DNA of 22,352 nucleotides from a virus. How positions within the stretch are numbered: position 1 is the stretch's first letter; each line of letters begins with the position of its first letter. The stretch is taken from positions 1 to 22,352 of IMG/VR virus record IMGVR_UViG_3300022591_000075; one strand, given 5' to 3'. Below, one piece after another: positions 1 to 5,094 of the stretch. Both the position numbers and the translations under genes were made by a program. The notes below the pieces were generated by a model. That model had not been told where the DNA came from and did not search any database. It saw only the letters and a list, made by a program, of their open reading frames with translations.

Positions 1-120
1 CTCTTCCCGCGACAGAAGATTAGAGTTTCGTTGATGCCGGAGCGCGGCTAGGATGGCGCGGATTTCGTCCTGGCTGAGGGTGAGGGTTGCTTTGCGATCG
101 CTGTGGATCTTCGCGGGCAC
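1..120 (-). CDS. Small hypothetical protein, 3' end outside window
   Basis: Leftward ORF with a GTG start at 120, open for 40 codons to the window edge, so the C-terminus is missing. The start is fixed by AGGAG seven bases upstream, inside a 15-nt leader repeated exactly before the gene at 331-537. The visible N-terminus begins MPAKIHSDRKATLTLSQDE and continues into a helical stretch with many Leu, Ala and Arg. No family is recognised. It begins 17 nt after the stop of the HTH gene and is probably the third gene of the same leftward operon. Function unknown; the shared leader suggests co-regulated translation. Confidence 0.55.
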   Translation of the reverse strand, partial: MPAKIHSDRKATLTLSQDEIRAILAALRHQRNSNLLSREE

Positions 121-132
121 TGTGTTACTCCT
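118..132 (-). promoter_or_regulatory. Repeated ribosome-binding leader, copy 1
   Basis: On the minus strand this reads AGGAGTAACACAGTG, a Shine-Dalgarno core, a 7-nt spacer and the GTG start of the leftmost gene. The same 15 bases occur at 535-549 before another small gene, while the flanking bases differ. It decides the start of the gene ending off the left edge. Confidence 0.6.
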
Positions 133-136
133 GAGG

Positions 137-334
137 CTATCGAGCGGATTCGGCTGTTTCCCACCGGAGGTTTATAACGATGCCGGCGAGTGAGTAGGGG
201 ACCATCTGCGGGATAGGCCATTCTCCGCGCTCCCAGCGGCCCACCGTGTTTCGTGTTACGCCGAGGGTGGATGCAAGCGCCGCCTGGGAGAATTTGTATC
301 GTGCGCGCCATTCTGCGAGTTCTGAGGGCGTCAT
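137..334 (-). CDS. Small Xre/Cro-like helix-turn-helix regulator
   Basis: A 65-aa protein that is almost only a helix-turn-helix. Residues about 4-40 read as the Xre/Cro fold: SELAEWRARYKFSQAALAS, then LGVTRNTVGRWERGE, with the typical recognition-helix pattern and W-E-R-G-E ending. It should bind DNA as a dimer. ATG at 334 overlaps the upstream gene stop by 4 nt (ATGA), so the two are translationally coupled. A G-rich stretch (GGGGAAGAGGA) lies just upstream. The inverted repeats at 654-755, upstream of this operon, are the natural candidate target, making it a possible autoregulator. An antitoxin-like role cannot be excluded, but the partner gene does not look like a known toxin. Confidence 0.8.
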   Translation of the reverse strand: MTPSELAEWRARYKFSQAALASTLGVTRNTVGRWERGEWPIPQMVPYSLAGIVINLRWETAESAR

Positions 335-537
335 TCCTCTTCCCCTGCCATTTCGTAGAGCCAGTCCGTATCGAGCGCTTCTAGGTAGTCATCCAATGCA
401 CTGTTGTTGACGGGGTGCGGGAAGTCGGCGCGCTGCCAGATGGCATCTGCGAGGCGCTTCGCCTGTTCGTCGTCAATGTTGAGGCAGTTAGCTGCCCAAC
501 CTTCGATGTCACGGATGGATGATATGAGGGTAGTCAC
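331..537 (-). CDS. Small acidic hypothetical protein
   Basis: A 68-aa leftward ORF. A longer reading from ATG 612 is possible, but GTG at 537 is chosen because AGGAG sits seven bases upstream in the same 15-nt leader that precedes the gene at 1-120. The product begins VTTLISSIRDIEGWAANC and ends in an acidic tail, DTDWLYEMAGEEE. It looks alpha-helical and soluble with no membrane segment. It is the first gene of the leftward cluster and overlaps the HTH gene by 4 nt. No family is recognised; by position it may be a small early regulator or a partner of the HTH protein. Confidence 0.65.
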   Translation of the reverse strand: MTTLISSIRDIEGWAANCLNIDDEQAKRLADAIWQRADFPHPVNNSALDDYLEALDTDWLYEMAGEEE

Positions 538-549
538 TGTGTTACTCCT
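535..549 (-). promoter_or_regulatory. Repeated ribosome-binding leader, copy 2
   Basis: Minus-strand AGGAGTAACACAGTG, identical over 15 nt to 118-132, including the GTG start codon. It sets the start of the 68-aa gene at 537 rather than the longer reading from 612. Confidence 0.6.
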
Positions 550-637
550 TCGGTGTTCGGCTTTCTCCGCCGACACAGGTATCTTGCCACACCATGATAC
601 GCATTGCAACACCCTGCTGCTATCTCGTTGGATATTC

Positions 638-646
638 TTTGTAGCA
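638..646 (-). promoter_or_regulatory. Candidate leftward extended -10 promoter element
   Basis: On the minus strand TGCTACAAA fits an extended -10 (TGn followed by a TATAAT-like hexamer, 4 of 6 matches). TTGACT lies 19 nt upstream, inside the CAATTGAGT repeat block, so a repressor on those repeats would cover the -35 region. The transcript would have an untranslated leader of roughly 90 nt before the gene at 537. The match is weak and the start is unmapped. Confidence 0.3.
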
Positions 647-653
647 TGGTGAT

Positions 654-681
654 ACTCAATTGAGTCAATTGAGTACTCAAT
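654..681. promoter_or_regulatory. Candidate operator: two adjacent palindromes built from CAATTGAGT
   Basis: ACTCAATTGAGT (654-665) is a perfect 12-bp palindrome and ATTGAGTACTCAAT (668-681) a perfect 14-bp palindrome. Together they also form a tandem direct repeat of CAATTGAGT (657-665 and 666-674). This AT-rich block stands out against its surroundings. It lies over the putative -35 region of the leftward operon that encodes an Xre-like HTH protein, as expected for a repressor operator. The binding protein is inferred. Confidence 0.5.
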
Positions 682-733
682 CGTCCACAGAGGCCAGTAG
701 GCCTAAAACACGGATTGTCCGTATGTCGGACGA

Positions 734-755
734 TTGACATCAATTGAGTTGTCAA
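734..755. promoter_or_regulatory. Candidate operator: third CAATTGAGT copy between inverted TTGACA arms
   Basis: TTGACA (734-739) and TGTCAA (750-755) are perfect 6-bp inverted arms flanking a third exact CAATTGAGT (741-749). Each arm is also a consensus -35 hexamer, one per strand, but no convincing -10 follows either one. Two further small inverted repeats lie between this site and 681: AGGCC-agta-GGCCT (691-704) and GTCCG-tatgt-CGGAC (717-731). Confidence 0.4.
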
Positions 756-775
756 ACGTTGGGACTTGTAGTGAC

Positions 776-1249
776 TTAGGCCATACGTTTTTGTGATTGA
801 GTGAGGCGTCCACCCTTGGCCACATTGCACCGGAGGTGAGCCGCCTGGCAGTTAGCCATTGAGTGCACGCCGCCCTTAGAGATGGGCACGATATGGTCGA
901 GTGAGACTGACATCGGGTGCGGGTTCTTCAGGGTCCCGTCAATGGGTTTCCCACAGAGCCCGCACATCCAGCCATCGCGCTCGTAGACTGCCGTAGAATC
1001 GAATCTGTCGCCCGCTATCATGGCGTCTCGCCGGCGCGCTTGTCTGGCCTCTGAGAGCTGCTGTTCGCGCGTCGGTCTCTCATACCAGTGAGCGTATAGA
1101 GCAGTCAGTTTTCTCTGGTTTCGAAGCGTTTTGGCCAAGCAGTAAACGCAATACTCGACTAGCTCAGTCTCGCGCATCCATGCATCCAGAGCCTCTATAC
1201 ACTGCTCTGATGCTCGCTTCCTTCGACAGCTTTTACAACGTTGCGTCAT
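776..1249 (-). CDS. HNH endonuclease with zinc-binding cysteine motifs
   Basis: 157 aa. The N-terminus carries two CxxC pairs (C5/C8 and C34/C37), probably one zinc site. The C-terminal HNH domain has C96-x2-C99, then SLDHIVPISKGG with D118-H119, N133 and the closing HLRCN (H138, C141, N142), the usual beta-beta-alpha-metal order of HNH nucleases. It should nick or cut double-stranded DNA. HNH proteins near terminase genes are known to help packaging in some long-tailed phages; here the gene is divergent from the methyltransferase and terminase, so a free-standing homing-type or early nuclease is equally possible. No Shine-Dalgarno is seen at ATG 1249; this start is kept because it preserves the first CxxC. 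The domain call is firm, the role inferred. Confidence 0.85.
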   Translation of the reverse strand: MTQRCKSCRRKRASEQCIEALDAWMRETELVEYCVYCLAKTLRNQRKLTALYAHWYERPTREQQLSEARQARRRDAMIAGDRFDSTAVYERDGWMCGLCGKPIDGTLKNPHPMSVSLDHIVPISKGGVHSMANCQAAHLRCNVAKGGRLTQSQKRMA

Positions 1250-1268
1250 CTGAAGGAGGGCAGCGAAA

Positions 1269-1287
1269 AGCCCGCGTGATGCGGGCT
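1269..1287 (-). terminator. Hairpin with T tail, leftward orientation
   Basis: AGCCCGC-loop-GCGGGCT is a perfect 7-bp stem with a 5-nt loop. Read leftward it is followed by TTT and then CGCTG; read rightward there is no T tract. It therefore looks like a short rho-independent terminator or attenuator on the minus strand, about 20 nt before the HNH start. It could stop antisense transcription from the right or form a 5' leader structure. Confidence 0.4.
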
Positions 1288-1329
1288 GGACGCGCGCGCA
1301 CTCCGTGGTGGACGCTATAGCGAGTAGAA

Positions 1330-2613
1330 ATGGCGAAAAAGACAGCAGTTAGATCCACGCAATGGCGCTCGCGCATCATCGGGCATGGCGAAGAGGCTCC
1401 GGACCAGCTGCTCGCAAACCCGCAGAACTGGCGCGTCCATCCGAAGGCGCAACAGGACGCGCTCGGGGCCGTCCTCGACGAGGTCGGCTGGGTGCAGGAT
1501 GTCGTCGTGAATCGCACGACCGGGCATGTCGTCGATGGACACCTCCGCGTGTCGCTGGCCATCAGCAGGCAGGAAGCGACCGTGCCCGTCGTGTATGTGG
1601 AGCTGACGCCGGACGAAGAGCGGCTTGTGCTCGCGACGCTAGACCCGCTGGCGGCAATGGCGACGACGGACCGCGACATGCTGGCCGAACTCATGGCAGG
1701 CATCGAATCGCAGGGCGCGGGTATCGCGGATCTGCTCGCCGGCGTCGCTGAGGCGAACCGCCTGCCTATTCCCGCGGGTGCGGGATTGACCGACCCGGAT
1801 TACGTCCCAGAACCACCGGCCGAACCAAGGGCGAAGCGCGGCGATCTGTGGCTGCTGGGTGATCACCGTGTGCTTTGCGGCGATTCGACGGATGCTGCCG
1901 ACGTGGCGCGGCTCATGGGCGGGGAGCGGGCGATCCTCATGAACACCGACCCGCCGTATGGAGTCGCCTATACGGACGCCACGCGGGTCGCGGCCGAACG
2001 TGCGCACGGTCGGCCGGCCCGGATGCCAAAATGGGAAGATGGTATCGAGAATGATGAACGGCTGAATGAGGACATCGAGCCGTTCCTTGAGGCCTGCTTT
2101 CGTACAGCCTCGGCCGAAGCGTTACTTCCCGACGCGGCCTGGTATCTCTGGCACGCACAGCTCACACAGGCGTTCTTTGCTGCTGCTGCTGCTGCTGCTG
2201 CTGCCCTCCTCATTCATAGACAGATAATCTGGGTGAAACCGTCCCTCCTCTTCGGATTCGGCGACTACCACTGGCGGCATGAACTGTGTTTCTATGGCTG
2301 GGTGCAGGGCAACCGCCCTCCGTTCTATGGCGAACGGAATCAAACATCGGTATGGGAACTGCGCAATGAGACGAGCAACGGCGAGCGCGTTCATCCGACT
2401 CAGAAGCCCGTCGAGCTCTTTCTCATCCCCCTGAGAAACCACACGAGGGAAGGGGATATCTGCTATGAGCCATTCGCCGGTAGCGGCAGCCAAATCATCG
2501 CCGCCGAGCAGCTCGGGCGCCGCTGCTACGGCCTGGAGATTGAGCCAAAGTACGTCGACGTGATCGTCGCGCGCTGGGAGGCATTCACCGGACGCACGGC
2601 GGTGCTGGCGTGA
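1330..2613 (+). CDS. ParB-like domain fused to DNA methyltransferase (N4/N6, beta-class order)
   Basis: 427 aa. Residues about 20-125 resemble the ParB/Srx-type N-terminal domain often fused to phage methyltransferases (LLANPQNWRVHP, then VVDGHLRVSLA). The catalytic part follows: the DPPY motif is D207-Y210 and the S-adenosylmethionine-binding motif FAGSGS starts at F382. DPPY before FxGxG is the beta-class order of amino-methyltransferases acting on adenine N6 or cytosine N4. A run of nine alanines (A284-A292) encoded by a GCT repeat interrupts the middle region. TATAGC eight bases before the ATG may be a -10 box; the Shine-Dalgarno is weak. The next gene's GTG overlaps the stop. Likely role: modifying phage DNA against host restriction. 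Target sequence unknown. Confidence 0.9.
   Translation: MAKKTAVRSTQWRSRIIGHGEEAPDQLLANPQNWRVHPKAQQDALGAVLDEVGWVQDVVVNRTTGHVVDGHLRVSLAISRQEATVPVVYVELTPDEERLVLATLDPLAAMATTDRDMLAELMAGIESQGAGIADLLAGVAEANRLPIPAGAGLTDPDYVPEPPAEPRAKRGDLWLLGDHRVLCGDSTDAADVARLMGGERAILMNTDPPYGVAYTDATRVAAERAHGRPARMPKWEDGIENDERLNEDIEPFLEACFRTASAEALLPDAAWYLWHAQLTQAFFAAAAAAAAALLIHRQIIWVKPSLLFGFGDYHWRHELCFYGWVQGNRPPFYGERNQTSVWELRNETSNGERVHPTQKPVELFLIPLRNHTREGDICYEPFAGSGSQIIAAEQLGRRCYGLEIEPKYVDVIVARWEAFTGRTAVLA
2179..2202 (+). repeat. (GCT)8 trinucleotide repeat within the methyltransferase
   Basis: Eight perfect GCT units followed by GCC encode nine alanines. Slippage here would change protein length by whole residues without breaking the frame. 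The tract lies between the DPPY and FAGSGS motifs. Confidence 0.9.
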
Positions 2614-3098
2614 GCTTCCCGCGCGGAAATGCGGCGCCGAACTCGCCGCAGAAGATCAACGCGGCCGTCCGGCGCGGACAGATCGTGAAGCTGCGAATCG
2701 CCGGAGCCTCGATGGAGCAGATCCGTCAGCAACTCGGCATGTCGCGGGCGGGTGTTTACAAGGCGCTTCATACCGCCCTCGATGAGCAGCGCGAGACGAC
2801 GGCGGTTGACCTCGATGAGATGCGCCAGCTGCATTCGCTCCGCATCGACTCGATGCTCATGGCGCTGTGGCCGCAGATTGAGAAGGGGAACTCCACTGCT
2901 ATCGAAAAGGGCGTCCAGCTACTCGCACGCCAGGCCCGGCTCTACGGTCTCGATGCGCCTGCGAGAATGGAGATGGCAGGTAAGGACGGCGGCCCGATAG
3001 GAGTGGAAGTTGCCCGCACTCGCATCGCTGAAAAGCTCGCTCGCTTCTCTGGCCCCGCGGGACCGGGCGAAGTTCCTGGCGAGCCTGACCGAGACTGA
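2610..3098 (+). CDS. Probable terminase small subunit
   Basis: 162 aa. GTG at 2610 overlaps the methyltransferase stop (GTGA). An HTH-like segment lies at about residues 19-52 (RRGQIVKLRIAGASMEQIRQ, then LGMSRAGVYKALHTAL), the DNA-recognition fold expected of small terminases. A helical middle part follows (residues about 60-115) that could oligomerise, and the C-terminal tail is Gly/Pro-rich. The gene directly precedes and overlaps the large terminase, the canonical place. It should form a ring that recognises the packaging site and hands DNA to the large subunit. The assignment rests on HTH plus position. Confidence 0.72.
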   Translation: MSFPRGNAAPNSPQKINAAVRRGQIVKLRIAGASMEQIRQQLGMSRAGVYKALHTALDEQRETTAVDLDEMRQLHSLRIDSMLMALWPQIEKGNSTAIEKGVQLLARQARLYGLDAPARMEMAGKDGGPIGVEVARTRIAEKLARFSGPAGPGEVPGEPDRD

Positions 3099-4614
3099 GC
3101 TACTTTCCCTGGAGTCCGATTGGGAACTCTGGGAGGGTGACCGGGTGTGGGCTGAACCCGGCTGGTTCCTCGAAGAGATTCTCGGCGCGAAGGCTTACCG
3201 CAAACAGGTCGAAATCATCGAGAGCGTCCGCGACCATGCCCAGACCTCAGTCAACGGCGCGAACGGCGTGGGCAAAGACTGGTTAATCGGCCGCCTCGTG
3301 TGCTGGTGGATGGCCGCCCACGCTGCGGAGTCGTCGTGCAAGGTCATCGTCACGGGTCCCACCTATCGCCAGGTCGCCGACATCGTCTGGCGCGAGGCGC
3401 GCGATGCGTTCAACAGCGCGCGGAAGCCACTCACCGGACGGATGCTGCCAACGGCCGCGAAATGGGAGGTGGGAGACCAGTTCTTCGCCCTCGGCTTCTC
3501 GACCGACAAGCCCTGGAACATCACCGGCTTTCACTCGCCGAACCTGCTGGTGGTGATCAGTGAGGCCCACAACTTCGACGACAACGCCGTTGTGGCCATC
3601 AAGCGCCTACACCCGTCACGGCTGGTACTCAGCGGAAACCCGTTCTCGCAGAGCGGCGAGTTCTTCGACTCGCACCACGGCAAACGCCATCTCTGGAACG
3701 CCATCACCATCACCGCAACGGATACCCCCAACATCACACGGCTCGAATACGAACAGGACCCGGCGGGCGGAGGCCAGCGCATCAAGGCGATCGAGGGTAG
3801 GGAGATCGTTCCGGGCGTGGTCACTGCCGATGATGTGCGGAGGATGGCGGAGGACTGGGGCGCCGACTCTCCGTTCTACCGCGCCACCGTCCACGCCGAA
3901 TTCGCCGAGACCATCGACGGCCTCATCCCCCTCTCGCGCCTCATGGCAGCATCGATGGAGGAGCCGGATGACGGCGATACAGTGGCATTCGGGCTCGACG
4001 TAGCCGGCGGCGGCCAGGATGAGACGGTGCTGGTGTGCCGGCAAAAGCACCGCGTGCTCTGGTGGCGCTCATGGCGGCTGGCGCATCCCGAGGGGGAGAT
4101 ACTTGCCGCGCTCAAGCCGTACCGCGGTCGCATCGAGCGGCTGAACTACGACTCGGTCGGCATCGGGCACAACATTTTCGGCGACGGATCCCAGCTCGAT
4201 TTTCCCGCGGTGCCCATCAACGTCGGTGTGGCCGCGCGCGACAGCGACCGCTTCGCCAACCTCAAGGCGGAGCTGTACTGGGGCTTGCGGATGCGCTTCG
4301 AAGCTGGCCAGGTCGTGGGGCTGGTGGACGAAGCCACCATCTCGCAGCTGGCGTCCATCCGCTATGCCCATAACCCGCGCGGCCAGGTCATGATCGAGTC
4401 GAAGGACGAGATGAAACGCCGCGGACTGAAGAGTCCGGACCGGGCGGAGGCGTGGATGCTCGCGTTCGCCTACGACGGCGACGGGCTGTCCTCCACGCTG
4501 GCGCTGATGCAGGCGTTCGAGGGCCGGACGCCGATGGGTGCCGTCACGGTCCAGGAGCGGGACAGGCGCGCGGACATGGAGAGCAGCGATAATGTGTGGA
4601 GTAAGGAGTTCTGA
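3010..4614 (+). CDS. terL: Terminase large subunit (ATPase-nuclease)
   Basis: 534 aa. Walker A is GANGVGKD (G83-D90). The Walker B-like strand is LLVVISEAHNF with E185 as the probable catalytic glutamate; the usual aspartate before it is replaced by serine. A coupling motif VLSGNP follows at 206-211. The C-terminal RNase H-like nuclease shows D330 in FGLDVAGGG, D381 in NYDSVGIGHN and D477 in SPDRAEAW. It would drive genome packaging into the procapsid and cut concatemers. The start is TTG 3010, supported by AGGAG at 2999-3003 with a 6-nt spacer, giving an 89-nt overlap with the small subunit; the next alternative is GTG 3145. The neighbours (small subunit before, portal after) agree. Confidence 0.93.
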   Translation: MPALASLKSSLASLAPRDRAKFLASLTETELLSLESDWELWEGDRVWAEPGWFLEEILGAKAYRKQVEIIESVRDHAQTSVNGANGVGKDWLIGRLVCWWMAAHAAESSCKVIVTGPTYRQVADIVWREARDAFNSARKPLTGRMLPTAAKWEVGDQFFALGFSTDKPWNITGFHSPNLLVVISEAHNFDDNAVVAIKRLHPSRLVLSGNPFSQSGEFFDSHHGKRHLWNAITITATDTPNITRLEYEQDPAGGGQRIKAIEGREIVPGVVTADDVRRMAEDWGADSPFYRATVHAEFAETIDGLIPLSRLMAASMEEPDDGDTVAFGLDVAGGGQDETVLVCRQKHRVLWWRSWRLAHPEGEILAALKPYRGRIERLNYDSVGIGHNIFGDGSQLDFPAVPINVGVAARDSDRFANLKAELYWGLRMRFEAGQVVGLVDEATISQLASIRYAHNPRGQVMIESKDEMKRRGLKSPDRAEAWMLAFAYDGDGLSSTLALMQAFEGRTPMGAVTVQERDRRADMESSDNVWSKEF

Positions 4615-5064
4615 TTGGCTGACCACCTCCACGTAAACCCGATGGGCATTGGCGTCCTCGGCCGGCCCCGGCGCGTTGCGGATATGCCCTACTGGCCTGG
4701 CGCGCGGAAGGCTCTCGACGCGGCGCTATTCGCGGCCCGTGCGCAAACGGCATGGCGCGCGGTGTTCATCGGTGGGTCGGCGCTGTTCGTGAGCGTGGAG
4801 ATGGAGCTGCCTAGCGGCATCAAGCCGGAGGACAGGACGAAGCTCGAAGGCGTGTTGCGCAAGCCGCCGTACCTCGTGGTGACGGCCGAGGATCACGGCG
4901 CCGGCATCTCCGTCGTGCATGGCGTGCCGCAGCGGGTGGCGCCGAACGAGACCGAGGTGAAGCTGCGCGAATTCGCGAAGCTGCTCGGCGAACCGTGGGC
5001 GGTGATAGGTAGTTCGATGGACGAACGCGACACGCGCCGGTGGTATTTCTGGGGGCAGATCTGA
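4615..5064 (+). CDS. Hypothetical protein between terminase and portal
   Basis: 149 aa, start TTG 4615 with AAGGAG at 4603-4608 and a 6-nt spacer, immediately after the terminase stop. The sequence is mixed alpha/beta, with a segment PYWPGARKALDAALFAARAQ, then a beta-rich part, and a charged C-terminus ending RRWYFWGQI. No signal peptide or membrane helix. No family is recognised. Its place in the packaging cluster suggests a packaging accessory or head factor, but nothing in the sequence proves this. Confidence 0.7.
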   Translation: MADHLHVNPMGIGVLGRPRRVADMPYWPGARKALDAALFAARAQTAWRAVFIGGSALFVSVEMELPSGIKPEDRTKLEGVLRKPPYLVVTAEDHGAGISVVHGVPQRVAPNETEVKLREFAKLLGEPWAVIGSSMDERDTRRWYFWGQI

Positions 5065-5080
5065 TCCCCTCGCCACACAT

Positions 5081-5091
5081 GTTAGGCTAAC
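5081..5091 (+). promoter_or_regulatory. Palindrome and possible leaderless -10 box before the portal gene
   Basis: GTTAGGCTAAC is an 11-bp inverted repeat (5-bp arms, central G) three bases before the portal ATG. Within it TAGGCT (5083-5088) has the TAnnnT form and ends six bases before the ATG, the usual spacing of a leaderless promoter. No Shine-Dalgarno precedes this gene, and no good -35 is seen. Confidence 0.3.
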
Positions 5092-5094
5092 GGT

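Noticed and set aside
538-612. Longer start for the 331-537 gene at ATG 612
   Set aside because: No ribosome site there, while GTG 537 has AGGAG in a leader shared with another gene.
657-749. CAATTGAGT repeats as a CRISPR array
   Set aside because: Repeats are only 9 bp and irregularly spaced, with no spacers of uniform size; an operator array fits better.
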